In this document: piece after piece, positions 36,348-45,892 of the stretch
Position numbering within the stretch: position 1 is the first letter of the stretch
Layout: every line of letters starts with the position of its first letter
The notes under the pieces: model-generated
Database searches by the model: none
What the model saw: the letters and a program-made list of their open reading frames with translations, nothing else
Told to the model about the DNA's origin: nothing
Position numbers and translations under genes: made by a program
Source: Chloroflexota bacterium
GTDB taxonomy: Bacteria; Chloroflexota; Dehalococcoidia; Lucifugimonadales; UBA2962
Direction of reading: 5' to 3'
NCBI GenBank assembly: GCA_003228095.2
Contig: QGNM01000001.1
Location: 1-64,000 of the forward strand
DNA length: 64,000 nucleotides

Positions 36348-37511
36348 ATGAAGTTAGCAAACAGAATGAGTAGGCTAGGTACTGAGACTGCTTTTGAAGT
36401 ATTAGCTAGAGCAAAAAAATTAGAAGCTGAAGGCAGAGATATCATACATCTGCAGATAGGAGAACCTGATTTTGATACTCCTCCAAATATAGTAGCTGCT
36501 GGAGCTCAGGCTCTTAACGATGGCTATACCCATTATGGTCCGTCTCCAGGAATGCCAGATGTAAGGGCACGTATTGCTAAAGAAATTGAGATGACACGGC
36601 ACATTGATGTTTCTCCCGAAAATGTGGTTGTCACACCTGGTGGAAAACCCATAATGTTTTTTACTATGCTTTCATTAATCAATGAAGGCGACGAAGTACT
36701 ATACCCAAATCCTGGATTTCCCATTTATGAATCTATGATCAATTATGTCGGTGGTGTTCCAGTGCCAATGCAACTCCATGAAAGTAAAGAGTTCAGCATT
36801 GACATTGAAGAAATTGAATCAAAAATTACTTCTAAAACAAAATTGATGATATTAAATTCACCTAACAATCCTTGCGGCAGCATAATTACAAAGAATGACC
36901 TAGAGAAACTTGCCGAATTATCTATAAAACATGACATATACGTCATGTCAGATGAAATATACATAAGATTCTTGTATGAAGGTAAACACGAATCCATCAC
37001 ACAATTCCAAGGAATGGTGGATAGAACTATTATTTTGGATGGCTTTTCAAAAACGTATGCCATGACAGGATGGAGAATTGGCTATGGAATTATGCCTGAA
37101 AATTTAGCGAGTCAAATGGGTAAACTCATGGCTAATAGCGTTTCTTGCACCTCTTCAGCAACTCAGATAGCAGCCATTGAGGCACTTGATGGATCTCAAG
37201 ATGAACCGAACAAAATGGTTCAGGAATTTAAGAGACGTCGAGACATTATTGTTAATGGATTAAACAACATCAAGGGAATATCATGCCAGATGCCAAAGGG
37301 CGCTTTTTACGTTTTCCCGAATGTTAAAGAAACAGGAATGTCCAGCCGAAACTTTGCAGACAATCTATTACAGAAAGCTGGAGTAGCATGTTTAGCCGGC
37401 GAAGACTTTGGCAAATATGGTGATGGCTTCGTACGTTTTTCATTCGCTAATTCAGCTGAAAATATACAAAAAGCCTTGGATAGAATTGATAGTTTTGTTC
37501 AGAAAATCTAA
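36348..37511 (+). CDS. class I/II pyridoxal-phosphate aminotransferase
   Basis: The 387-residue fold-type I enzyme has IHLQIGEPDFDTPPNI near residue 38, YGPSPGMPDVRARIA, VTPGGKPIMFF, LNSPNNPCGSII near 170 and the PLP Lys in DGFSKTYAMTGWRIGYG near 235. FVRFSFANS holds the substrate-carboxylate Arg near 365. It resembles the aspartate/aromatic aminotransferases of subgroup I-beta and gamma. The amino donor is not resolved. A single-gene unit 80 bases before nadE. Confidence 0.92.
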   Translation: MKLANRMSRLGTETAFEVLARAKKLEAEGRDIIHLQIGEPDFDTPPNIVAAGAQALNDGYTHYGPSPGMPDVRARIAKEIEMTRHIDVSPENVVVTPGGKPIMFFTMLSLINEGDEVLYPNPGFPIYESMINYVGGVPVPMQLHESKEFSIDIEEIESKITSKTKLMILNSPNNPCGSIITKNDLEKLAELSIKHDIYVMSDEIYIRFLYEGKHESITQFQGMVDRTIILDGFSKTYAMTGWRIGYGIMPENLASQMGKLMANSVSCTSSATQIAAIEALDGSQDEPNKMVQEFKRRRDIIVNGLNNIKGISCQMPKGAFYVFPNVKETGMSSRNFADNLLQKAGVACLAGEDFGKYGDGFVRFSFANSAENIQKALDRIDSFVQKI

Positions 37512-37591
37512 TAACGTTAAAATGCTAACTAATTAGCAAAAAATAATCTTTATTTGATTTGCCTAAATAATAGATCAATCGGACATTCTAA

Positions 37592-39244
37592 ATGCGCATC
37601 GCTCTATCACAGATTAATGTAACTGTCGGAGATATAGATGGAAACATCGATAGGATCTTGCAATGCATTAAATCAGCGAGAGATTTAGGGGTTAACCTTA
37701 TAGCGTTTCCCGAGCTATGTATCACAGGATATCCTCCCGAAGATCTCGTATTTAAAAAACAGTTTGTAAACGACAATCTGACAGCACTTCAAAGTGTAAT
37801 CTCAGCTTCGAGTAATATCTGTGTTGTAATCGGGTATATAGATAAAGATGCAGATGCCATTTACAACGCTGCAGCCATAATTGAGCGCCAAGCCTTAATA
37901 GGCACATATCGAAAAATGGTATTGCCAAATTATGGGGTGTTTGATGAGCAGCGATATTTTACTCCAGGTAATAAACCAACAATCTTCAACATAAACGGAA
38001 TTAAAACTGCGGTAAATATTTGTGAGGATATCTGGTCAGATGAAGGTCCAATTAAGTATCAACGAGAATCTGGTTCCAAATTACTGATTAATATTAATGC
38101 ATCCCCATATCACAGAGGTAAACGTGAAGAGAGAGAATTATTATTATCTAAGCGAGCTTTAGAAAATAATCTAGCCATTGCCTATGTTAATTTAGTTGGA
38201 GGCCAAGACGAATTAGTTTTTGATGGGACTAGCGTTATTGTTTCCCCTGAAGGTGAAGTGCTTGCCAGAGCATCACAGTTTTCTGAGGACAGCTTGGTAT
38301 TCGACATCAGTTTAGAGGAAGATCTCAACACCAAAAAATGTAAAGTGAGCAACTTTAATCTTGCAAAAAATAGCAAGGTTAAAAACAAAGAACCTATGGA
38401 TGATTTAGAGGAGGTTTACGCGGCACTTGTCACAGGAACAAAAGATTATGTGAAAAAGTCAGGGTTTGAAAAAGTAATAGTAGCAATTTCAGGAGGTATT
38501 GACTCAGCTCTGGTGGCAACGATAGCCGTTGATGCATTAGGTAGCGAAAATGTTGTAGGGCTTTCTATGCCATCTCGGTATTCCTCAGAAGGGAGCGTTA
38601 CTGACAGTGAATTGTTGGCAAAGAACATTGGCATTGATTTACTTAAAACATCCATTGAACCAGTTTTTTCCGAGTACTTAGCCACATTAAAAGGTTTATT
38701 CAAAAAAGCTAAGCCAAATATAGCTGAAGAAAATTTGCAATCTAGAACTAGGGGTACTCTAGTAATGGCAATGTCCAACAAATTTGATTGGTTGACGTTA
38801 ACCACTGGTAATAAGAGTGAATATGCAACTGGCTATGCAACTTTGTACGGGGACATGGCTGGTGGTTTTGCTGTCATTAAAGACGTACCAAAAACCCTAG
38901 TTTATAAACTTTGCGACTATAGAAACACAGTTAACAAATCAATACCAACGGAGATCATCCAAAAACCACCTAGTGCGGAGCTCAAGCTCAATCAACTAGA
39001 TGAAGATTCGTTACCACCATACGATCAACTTGACGAAATCTTGAAAGCTTACGTGGAGGATGACAAAATGTACAAAGAAATCATCGCTGATGGCCACGAT
39101 CAAAAGGTAGTGAGAAGAGTTATTGACTTGGTAGACAGCTCAGAACATAAAAGGAGACAAACTCCGCCAGGAGTTAAAATAACTAAGCGGAACTTTGGTC
39201 GAGATAGACGCATGCCAATAGTAAATCGTTATAAATCATACTAA
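37592..39244 (+). CDS. nadE: glutamine-dependent NAD+ synthetase
   Basis: The 550-residue protein has two domains. The nitrilase-type glutaminase (residues 1-260) has its Glu in IAFPELCITGYPPEDLV, Lys in GTYRKMVLPNYGVFDE and Cys in NICEDIWSDEGP. The synthetase (about 275-550) has the PP-loop VAISGGIDSALVA and TGNKSEYATGYATLYGD. It makes NAD+ from deamido-NAD, ATP and glutamine. The downstream flavin monooxygenase and gcvT genes follow within a few bases, so it may head that operon. Confidence 0.96.
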   Translation: MRIALSQINVTVGDIDGNIDRILQCIKSARDLGVNLIAFPELCITGYPPEDLVFKKQFVNDNLTALQSVISASSNICVVIGYIDKDADAIYNAAAIIERQALIGTYRKMVLPNYGVFDEQRYFTPGNKPTIFNINGIKTAVNICEDIWSDEGPIKYQRESGSKLLININASPYHRGKREERELLLSKRALENNLAIAYVNLVGGQDELVFDGTSVIVSPEGEVLARASQFSEDSLVFDISLEEDLNTKKCKVSNFNLAKNSKVKNKEPMDDLEEVYAALVTGTKDYVKKSGFEKVIVAISGGIDSALVATIAVDALGSENVVGLSMPSRYSSEGSVTDSELLAKNIGIDLLKTSIEPVFSEYLATLKGLFKKAKPNIAEENLQSRTRGTLVMAMSNKFDWLTLTTGNKSEYATGYATLYGDMAGGFAVIKDVPKTLVYKLCDYRNTVNKSIPTEIIQKPPSAELKLNQLDEDSLPPYDQLDEILKAYVEDDKMYKEIIADGHDQKVVRRVIDLVDSSEHKRRQTPPGVKITKRNFGRDRRMPIVNRYKSY

Positions 39245-39250
39245 TTTAAA

Positions 39251-40141
39251 TTGACTATATTAAAACCAAAAATAGGTGCAGTATTTCCTCAAACTGAGAT
39301 CGGTAACGATCCTGATGAAATAAAACAATATGTTACTGCAGTAGAGTCAATGGGGTTCGATCACATACTAATTTATGATCATGTTTTAGGGGTTAATACC
39401 GCAAATCGCCCAAATTGGAAGGGTGCTTATAAACTTGAAGATTCATTCCACGAAGTCATGGTTTTATTCGGTTACATAGCAGCGATAACCACAAAGATAG
39501 AATTAGCTACAGGTATTCTAGTATTGCCTCAAAGAGACACTGCTCTAGTCGCAAAACAGGCAGCCGAATTAGACATTTTAAGCAATGGCAGGTTACGCCT
39601 TGGTGTGGGAACAGGATGGAATGGTGTGGAATTTGAAGCTCTTAATAGTGACTTTACTAACCGCGGTGTAAGAATAGAAGAACAGGTGTCGGTACTTCGT
39701 GAATTTTGGACGAAAGAATTAGTCGCATACGAAGGTAAATGGCATCATTTAAATGATGTTGGGATAAATCCGTTACCATTGCAGCGCCCCATACCTATAT
39801 GGTTTGGTGGAGCAGCTGATGCTGTTATGCAAAGGATAGGTAAAATGGGCGATGGGTGGATATACCCAGGTTATTCTCCATTCCCAGAGATACAATCAAA
39901 AACTATGCTCGACTCGATCAAAAACTCTGCAATTCAGTCTAATAGATTGACAAGCGATATAGGGGTTGAAAAAATCCTTGCTGAATCAGAAAAACCGAAA
40001 GATGGATGGGCAGATCCAGTAAAAAGCTGGATGGAATTCGGAGCAACTCATCTTTCACTCAATACAATGGGAGCAGATTTGAGGTCAACCAACAGCCATC
40101 TTCACGCTTTAGAAACATTCATTAATGAGATAATAAGGTAA
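39251..40141 (+). CDS. luciferase-like (F420/FMN) oxidoreductase
   Basis: The 296-residue protein starts at TTG, six bases after the nadE stop; the reading TILKPKIGAVFPQTEIG fits the family's first strand. MGFDHILIYDHVLG, IELATGILVLPQRDTALVAKQAAELD, and NGRLRLGVGTGWNGVEFEAL are typical of the F420-type subgroup. RPIPIWFGGAADAV lies near 180. It oxidises or reduces unknown substrates with a deazaflavin or FMN cofactor. It sits between nadE and gcvT. Confidence 0.88.
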   Translation: MTILKPKIGAVFPQTEIGNDPDEIKQYVTAVESMGFDHILIYDHVLGVNTANRPNWKGAYKLEDSFHEVMVLFGYIAAITTKIELATGILVLPQRDTALVAKQAAELDILSNGRLRLGVGTGWNGVEFEALNSDFTNRGVRIEEQVSVLREFWTKELVAYEGKWHHLNDVGINPLPLQRPIPIWFGGAADAVMQRIGKMGDGWIYPGYSPFPEIQSKTMLDSIKNSAIQSNRLTSDIGVEKILAESEKPKDGWADPVKSWMEFGATHLSLNTMGADLRSTNSHLHALETFINEIIR

Positions 40142-40148
40142 AGATATA

Positions 40149-41231
40149 ATGAATTTACTAAAAACTCCATTACATAAAACTCATATAGAATCTGGTGCCC
40201 GCATGGTACCTTTCGCTGGCTGGGACATGCCTGTTCAATATAGTGGGATATTAGATGAAGTTAAGGCAGTGAGAACTAATTGCGGTCTATTTGATGTGTC
40301 ACATATGGGTAGGCTAGATATACATGGAGCACATGCCACTGACTTCCTCAATAAAACTCTGAGCGTCGACGTTATTAAACTTAGACCAAACAGGGCGAGA
40401 TATGGGGTTATATGTAATGCTGCTGGTGGAATAATAGATGACTGCATTGTATATAAATTTGACCCAGAACACTTTTTGCTTGTCCCAAATGCATCAAATA
40501 AAAATTCGGTTATCGATTGGTTAAATCAACATGTCAGCAATGCTGAAGTTACAATCACCGATATAACAGATCAACAAGCAATGATAGCTTTACAAGGACC
40601 TAATTCTATAAAGGCACTGAATAGTCAAGTGTCAAATGATATATCGAATTTAAAAATGTTTAACTTCACGCAAGATTCGATTGACGGAGTCGAAGTAATG
40701 ATTGCAAGGACTGGATACACTGGTGAAGATGGGGTCGAATTATTTGTCCCTAAGTCTAAAGCTCCAAAAATTTGGGAAACTTTTGCTCGCAATGGAGCAA
40801 AACCATGTGGTCTTGGGTCACGCGACTTACTCAGAATAGAGGCAGGACTTCTGTTACATGGTAACGATATGGATATAACAATAAATCCTTTTGAGGCCGG
40901 TCTCGATAAATTTGTTAACCTTGATAAAGATGATTATATTCCAGGCCCTGCTTTAAGAATAATATGCTCTAATGTACCTGATAAAAAGCTGCTGGCTTTA
41001 TATATCAGTGGTAATCGAGTAGCTAGACCAGGGTACTCATTAATTTATAAAAATAAGGAGGTAGGGCATATTACATCTGGCACTTACTCACCGACACTAG
41101 ATAGAAATATTGCCTTAGGCTATGTTCAGACAGCGCTTATTGATAACTACACTAACTTAAAGTGTGATATAAGAGGACAAATTACAGATTTAGAAGTCAC
41201 AGGACTGCCTTTTTACTCTAGAAATATTTAA
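40149..41231 (+). CDS. gcvT: glycine cleavage T protein (aminomethyltransferase)
   Basis: The 360-residue protein has GARMVPFAGWDMPVQY, the FDVSHMGRLDI strand, the folate-site DDCIVYKF, ARTGYTGEDGVELFVP and the GLGSRDLLRIEAGLLLHGND segment. It transfers the methylene from the aminomethyl-lipoyl arm to tetrahydrofolate and releases ammonia. It begins the set gcvT-gcvH-gcvPA-gcvPB; the L protein is not in the window. Confidence 0.96.
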   Translation: MNLLKTPLHKTHIESGARMVPFAGWDMPVQYSGILDEVKAVRTNCGLFDVSHMGRLDIHGAHATDFLNKTLSVDVIKLRPNRARYGVICNAAGGIIDDCIVYKFDPEHFLLVPNASNKNSVIDWLNQHVSNAEVTITDITDQQAMIALQGPNSIKALNSQVSNDISNLKMFNFTQDSIDGVEVMIARTGYTGEDGVELFVPKSKAPKIWETFARNGAKPCGLGSRDLLRIEAGLLLHGNDMDITINPFEAGLDKFVNLDKDDYIPGPALRIICSNVPDKKLLALYISGNRVARPGYSLIYKNKEVGHITSGTYSPTLDRNIALGYVQTALIDNYTNLKCDIRGQITDLEVTGLPFYSRNI

Positions 41232-41254
41232 TATGTAAATTAAGAGGTAATTTA

Positions 41255-41635
41255 ATGATTCCTGCAGAATTTAAATATTCAGAAGAACATGAATGGATTA
41301 ATTCAAAAGATATTGATGAGATCATAATAGGTATAACAGATTTTGCTGCCGACACATTGGGTGACATTGTATTCGTAGAGTTACCGAGCATTGGCACTGA
41401 AGTAAAGCAATTTGAAAAATTTGGCGAAATCGAATCGGTTAAAGCGGTTTCGGATCTGTTTTCACCTATAAGTGGGACGATAATTAAACGGAATGAAAAT
41501 CTAGTACCAAAACCAGAACTCGTTAACCAAGATGCTTATGGTGACGGCTGGTTGATTACGATATCTCCAACAGATTTAAAAGAGATAGATGGACTTATGT
41601 CATCTAAAGATTACAATAAATTTACCGAGTCATAG
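41255..41635 (+). CDS. gcvH: glycine cleavage H protein
   Basis: The 126-residue protein has YSEEHEWINSKD at the start, VFVELPSIGTEV and the lipoylation site EIESVKAVSDLFSPISG with Lys near residue 65. GDGWLITISP ends the fold. It carries the aminomethyl group between the P, T and L proteins. A ribosome site AGAGG lies eight bases before its ATG. Confidence 0.97.
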   Translation: MIPAEFKYSEEHEWINSKDIDEIIIGITDFAADTLGDIVFVELPSIGTEVKQFEKFGEIESVKAVSDLFSPISGTIIKRNENLVPKPELVNQDAYGDGWLITISPTDLKEIDGLMSSKDYNKFTES

Positions 41636-41651
41636 GCGAGTTAACTTAACA

Positions 41652-42998
41652 ATGAGCTCTGATAAGAACACAGGTTTGAAATTTTCATCACCATACACAC
41701 CAAATACTGAAAATGACCGAGCAGAAATGCTCAAAGCAATAGGAGTTAATACAGTAGACGACCTTTTTAAAGATATCCCGGCGTCTTACTTAAACCCTGA
41801 ATTAAAAATTCCCGATGCTATCTCTGAGATGGAGTTAGTCCAAGAGATGGAAGATCTCGCAAATTTAAATAGTGTTCCTGGAGAATATGCATCTTTTATG
41901 GGATCTGGAGCTTACAAGCATTTCATCCCATCTATTGTTAATAGGCTAGCGTTACGATCAGAGTTCATGACTTGCTACACGCCTTACCAGCCTGAAGTTT
42001 CACAAGGTACACTACAAGCTCATTTCGAATTCCAGTCAATGGTTTGCCAACTAACTGGTATGGACGTGGCAAATGCTGGAATGTATGACGGCTCTACAGC
42101 TTTATCAGAAGCAGCATTGATGGCCTGTAGGGTCACTAAAAAACAGGTGGTCAGCGTTTTCGATTCAGTATCACCTTACTATAGAGATGTACTCAAGACT
42201 TTTCTAGACGCGCCTGGAATAAAAATTGAATCGGCAAAAGATGGAAACTTAAAAGTTAATAAAAATCATGCATGTTTGATAGTGCAGCAGCCAAATTATT
42301 TTGGTTATTTCGAAGATTTATCTAAATTATCAGACGACATTCACAATGCAGGAGGGCTGCTAATTGTGGTGACCGACCCCATATCTTTAGGCATGTATAA
42401 ACCTCCTGCAGATTATGGCGCTGATATAGTAGTGGCAGAGGGGCAATCCATGGGTATAGCCACATCATTTGGCGGCCCTTATGTCGGACTATTTGCATGT
42501 AAACAGCAATATATTAGGCAAATGCCTGGCCGGATAGTTGGAAGAACAAAAGACACTAACGGTAACACTGGTTACGTATTAACCCTTCAAACTCGAGAGC
42601 AACACATACGTAGAGATAGAGCTACTTCTAATATATGTACGTCCGTAGGATTGATTGCTTTAATGTCAACAATTTACATGATCTCACAGGGAAAACAAGG
42701 CCTAAAGCATATTGCCAACCTTTGCTATCAAAAAGCACATTACGCTGCTGCTAAAATAAATGAAATCGATGGATATATCGTACATACAGACAAACCATTT
42801 TTCAAAGAGTTTGTAGTTTCATGCCCAATGTCACCCAAAGAGATTAATAAAAGATTACTCCACAATAAAATAATCGGTGGTGTTGATGTTAGCAACCTCA
42901 CAAAAAACGGGATGTTGATTTGTGTTACGGAAACCAATAGTAAAGATGAAATCGATTTGTTAGTTAGTAGCCTTAGCGAAATTATAACTGAAGGTTAA
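41652..42998 (+). CDS. gcvPA: glycine dehydrogenase, subunit 1
   Basis: The 448-residue protein is the N-terminal half of the P protein. It has FMGSGAYKHFIPSIVNRL near residue 78, YTPYQPEVSQGTLQAHFEFQ, MYDGSTALSEAALMA, and VVAEGQSMGIATSFGGP. An upstream in-frame ATG at 41589 lies inside gcvH; ATG 41652, giving MSSDKNTGLKF, fits the family's start and spacing. It pairs with subunit 2, which holds the PLP Lys. Confidence 0.95.
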   Translation: MSSDKNTGLKFSSPYTPNTENDRAEMLKAIGVNTVDDLFKDIPASYLNPELKIPDAISEMELVQEMEDLANLNSVPGEYASFMGSGAYKHFIPSIVNRLALRSEFMTCYTPYQPEVSQGTLQAHFEFQSMVCQLTGMDVANAGMYDGSTALSEAALMACRVTKKQVVSVFDSVSPYYRDVLKTFLDAPGIKIESAKDGNLKVNKNHACLIVQQPNYFGYFEDLSKLSDDIHNAGGLLIVVTDPISLGMYKPPADYGADIVVAEGQSMGIATSFGGPYVGLFACKQQYIRQMPGRIVGRTKDTNGNTGYVLTLQTREQHIRRDRATSNICTSVGLIALMSTIYMISQGKQGLKHIANLCYQKAHYAAAKINEIDGYIVHTDKPFFKEFVVSCPMSPKEINKRLLHNKIIGGVDVSNLTKNGMLICVTETNSKDEIDLLVSSLSEIITEG

Positions 42999-43003
42999 TC
43001 TCA

Positions 43004-44485
43004 ATGAATAACAGCCCCATAAATACAAATGAATCCAAAAGAAAACTAAGTATGGACCGAAGTGTTGCTGGTCGTATTGGTACAACCTTGCCAAAACTAG
43101 ACGTGCCGCTTCAAACAGAACCTCCGAAAGATCTTCTTAGGGAATCTTTAGAAATGCCGGAATTAAGTGAGAGCGAAATTGTTCGTTATTTAACACAAAT
43201 TAGCACATTCAATTTTTCCATTGATCACAATTTCTATCCTCTGGGCAGCTGCACAATGAAATATAACCCCAAAGTAAATGATGATATTGCGGCCTTACCA
43301 GGGTTCTCCGCAATTCATCCCCTACAGGCAGAATCGACTGTGCAGGGCGCATTAAAATTAATGCATCACCTACAAGATTTACTAGCCGAAATAACAGGAA
43401 TGGCTGGCACCTCATTAGCACCAATGGCAGGCGCAGAAGGTGAGCTGGCTGGCATGTTAATGACAAAGGCATATCACCAGGCTAACGGAGATAAAAAACG
43501 AACGAAAATACTAATTCCAGATAGCGCTCATGGTACCAATCCAGCCTCAGCAGTTATGGCCGGGTTCGATGTGATCTCACTAAGCACAGACGATAATGGG
43601 AATACGGATATCGAAGGATTAAAATATGCACTTTCAGACGACATAGCAGGGTTTATGTTAACTCAACCAAGTACCCTTGGGTTATTTGATACAAATATTC
43701 TTGATGTTGTAAACATGGTCAGAGATGCTGGAGGAATAATATATGGAGATGGTGCAAACCTTAATGCTGTTTTAGGCAAACTAAAACCGGGACAGTTAGG
43801 TTTTGATATATTACATTCGAATTTACACAAAACGTTTACCCAGCCCCATGGGGGTGGTGGGCCAGGTGCAGGAGCTGTAATGGTTAGTGATCGTATTTTG
43901 CCATTTCTACCAACACCTGTGGTTAATCGTCGAACTGACAAATCAAATAATGAATTCTTTACTTTTGCAAGTCCAGAAAAAACTATTGGGAAAATGGGAG
44001 CGTTTCATGGAAATTTTGGAGCTTTAGTACGAGCATATGCTTACATTAGAACACTAGGAAAACAGGGTATACCTAAAGTTAGTGAAGATGCGGTAATAAA
44101 TGCTAATTACATACGCTCACAAATAAAAGGGGTTTTTGATTTACCCTATGATAGAACCTGCATGCATGAGGTGGTTATCTCAGCTAGAAACTTAAAACAT
44201 GATAATGGAATTACAGCATTAGACGTTTCAAAAAGATTGATTGATTATGGTATTCACCCACCAACTATGTACTTTCCATTAATTGTTGAAGAAGCACTCA
44301 TGATAGAACCTACTGAAACTGAATCTAAAGAAACTATAGATGAGTTTATAGATATCATGAAGACTATAGCACAGGAGGCTGCTGATAATCCTTCGCTATT
44401 AAAAGAAGCTCCTCACAACGCCCCAAACACTCGCCTAGATGAGGCTTTAGCTGCGCGGGAACCAGATCTTAGATGGACTAAGTAA
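43004..44485 (+). CDS. gcvPB: glycine dehydrogenase, subunit 2
   Basis: The 493-residue protein holds the P-protein cofactor site: FYPLGSCTMKYNPKVN, IPDSAHGTNPASA and the PLP Lys in HSNLHKTFTQPHGGGGPG near residue 275. Its C-terminus ends RLDEALAAREPDLRW. It decarboxylates glycine and loads the lipoyl arm of GcvH. It follows gcvPA by five bases. A 13-bp inverted repeat overlaps its stop codon. Confidence 0.96.
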   Translation: MNNSPINTNESKRKLSMDRSVAGRIGTTLPKLDVPLQTEPPKDLLRESLEMPELSESEIVRYLTQISTFNFSIDHNFYPLGSCTMKYNPKVNDDIAALPGFSAIHPLQAESTVQGALKLMHHLQDLLAEITGMAGTSLAPMAGAEGELAGMLMTKAYHQANGDKKRTKILIPDSAHGTNPASAVMAGFDVISLSTDDNGNTDIEGLKYALSDDIAGFMLTQPSTLGLFDTNILDVVNMVRDAGGIIYGDGANLNAVLGKLKPGQLGFDILHSNLHKTFTQPHGGGGPGAGAVMVSDRILPFLPTPVVNRRTDKSNNEFFTFASPEKTIGKMGAFHGNFGALVRAYAYIRTLGKQGIPKVSEDAVINANYIRSQIKGVFDLPYDRTCMHEVVISARNLKHDNGITALDVSKRLIDYGIHPPTMYFPLIVEEALMIEPTETESKETIDEFIDIMKTIAQEAADNPSLLKEAPHNAPNTRLDEALAAREPDLRWTK

Positions 44486-44521
44486 TGTTTTGATAATCAG
44501 TGATTTGGTTATCAAAACATT
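44484..44521. repeat. 13-bp inverted repeat at the end of the gcv cluster
   Basis: AATGTTTTGATAA (44484-44496) and TTATCAAAACATT (44509-44521) pair perfectly around a 12-base loop. The repeat includes the gcvPB stop. No T-tract follows, so it is not a classical rho-independent terminator; it may end or stabilise the mRNA. Confidence 0.7.
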
Positions 44522-44568
44522 AACAATATAAATTAGTTACAGACGAAAGACACAAGTAAGGTGTTGAT

Positions 44569-44610
44569 ATGAAAAATATACTCGGGTTAACCCAGCCCTC
44601 TGGAGCTTAA
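44569..44610 (+). CDS. possible 13-residue leader peptide before the peroxiredoxin gene
   Basis: An AAGG precedes ATG and 13 codons (MKNILGLTQPSGA) ending in TAA, four bases before the peroxiredoxin ATG. The downstream gene's GGAG lies within its last codons, so translation could be coupled. The frame is short and could be chance. Confidence 0.22.
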   Translation: MKNILGLTQPSGA

Positions 44611-44614
44611 TTTT

Positions 44615-45073
44615 ATGGAAATCGGATCACCAGCTTTCGACTTTGAAATACCTGACCAGCATGGACACATACACAAACTAAGTGATTATGCTGGTAAAGC
44701 AAATGTATTACTTTCATTCCATGTATATTCATTTACTGGAGGGTGTACTAATCAAATGATTGGCTTCAGGGCAGCTTACCCAGAATTTAAAGAACTAAAT
44801 ACTAAGGTATTAGGAATAAGCTGCGACGCACAACCAACTCAGGCAGCTTATTCAACTTCATTAGGCAACTTGCCATATCCAGTACTATCAGATTTTCACC
44901 CCAAAGGGCAAGTGTCTAAAGAATATGATATCTATAATGAAGAACGAGGCGCTTCAAATAGAGGAATATTTATTATGGATATTAACGGGATTATCCAATA
45001 CATTGAGATATATCCAAGAGCAGAAGATATAAGTATAGATCATTTATTACAAGTAATTAAAAACCTTTCTTAA
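44615..45073 (+). CDS. peroxiredoxin (AhpC/TSA family)
   Basis: The 152-residue protein has GSPAFDFEIPDQHG, the peroxidatic region SFTGGCTNQMIGFRAAYPEF with Cys near residue 43, and GISCDAQPTQAAYS with a second Cys near 69. The F-T-x-x-C-T pattern is that of peroxiredoxins such as AhpE and BCP. It would reduce hydroperoxides in the cytoplasm. It lies 129 bases downstream of gcvPB. Confidence 0.9.
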   Translation: MEIGSPAFDFEIPDQHGHIHKLSDYAGKANVLLSFHVYSFTGGCTNQMIGFRAAYPEFKELNTKVLGISCDAQPTQAAYSTSLGNLPYPVLSDFHPKGQVSKEYDIYNEERGASNRGIFIMDINGIIQYIEIYPRAEDISIDHLLQVIKNLS

Positions 45074-45101
45074 AAATATACTTAAGTAGTAGGAGAAAAA
45101 T

Positions 45102-45890
45102 ATTCAAGGTAATTTCAAAGAATCTGACGTTGTGTTATTGACAGATCGTCGTGGTAGACAATACATGATTAAGTTGGAATCCGGGAAAGTATTTAGTTCT
45201 CATAACGGTCATTTCAAACATGATAGTTTATTCAATAAACCTGCAGGTTCGTGGGCTAAAACATCTCAAGGTAATTTAATGTTGGCTTTATATCCTACAA
45301 TGGGGGATTTCACAAAGTTAATGCCTAGAACTGCTACTGTAATCTATCCGAAGGATCTAGGAGCCATACTTGTATCAGGTGACATCTTCCCGGGAGCAAA
45401 AGTGCTTGAGGCTGGATGTGGATCTGGCGCTTTAACTATATGCCTCATGAGAGCTGTAGGACAAAAAGGACATGTATACTCCTATGACATTAGAGAAGAC
45501 ATGATAGAAAGAGCCCAGCGAAACGTTAACGAAATGTTACCTAATATGACCAACGCGTCCATTCAGCTTGGTGACGTATCATCTACAATCGACCACAATG
45601 ATTTAGATAGAATCGTATTAGATTTACCAGAGCCTTGGAAAGTTGTTGGAAACGCATCTAAATCACTAGTATTAGGAGGAATATTCGTAAGTTTTCTACC
45701 AACAATACTACAGGTTCATGAGTTAAGTGAGACATTGAAAGTAAATCCAAACTTCACACTTGTAGAGACATCTGAATTAATGGTTAGGTCATGGCAAGTG
45801 GCGCAACGTTCAGTAAGGCCAGACCACAGAATGGTCGGACATACTGGATTCATCACTACTGCCAGAAAGTGTGTCTCATTAAAAACCTGA
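45102..45890 (+). CDS. trmI: tRNA (adenine-58-N1)-methyltransferase
   Basis: The protein is TrmI-like: DVVLLTDRRGRQYMIKLESG at the start, then PTMGDFTKLMPRTATVIYPKD, the SAM loop VLEAGCGSGALTICLMRAVG near residue 97 and the C-terminal RSVRPDHRMVGHTGF. The conserved N-terminus begins upstream of the first GTG (45132). The only well-spaced ribosome site, AGGAG at 45091-45095, points to ATT at 45102, since an in-frame TAG at 45090-45092 blocks longer forms. I therefore use the rare AUU start, giving 262 residues. GTG 45132 is the alternative. Confidence 0.9.
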   Translation: MQGNFKESDVVLLTDRRGRQYMIKLESGKVFSSHNGHFKHDSLFNKPAGSWAKTSQGNLMLALYPTMGDFTKLMPRTATVIYPKDLGAILVSGDIFPGAKVLEAGCGSGALTICLMRAVGQKGHVYSYDIREDMIERAQRNVNEMLPNMTNASIQLGDVSSTIDHNDLDRIVLDLPEPWKVVGNASKSLVLGGIFVSFLPTILQVHELSETLKVNPNFTLVETSELMVRSWQVAQRSVRPDHRMVGHTGFITTARKCVSLKT

Positions 45891-45892
45891 TC

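Noticed and set aside
39245-40148. Glycine riboswitch ahead of gcvT
   Set aside because: gcvT follows the flavin monooxygenase gene by seven bases, leaving no room, and no tandem glycine aptamer pattern is visible upstream of nadE either.
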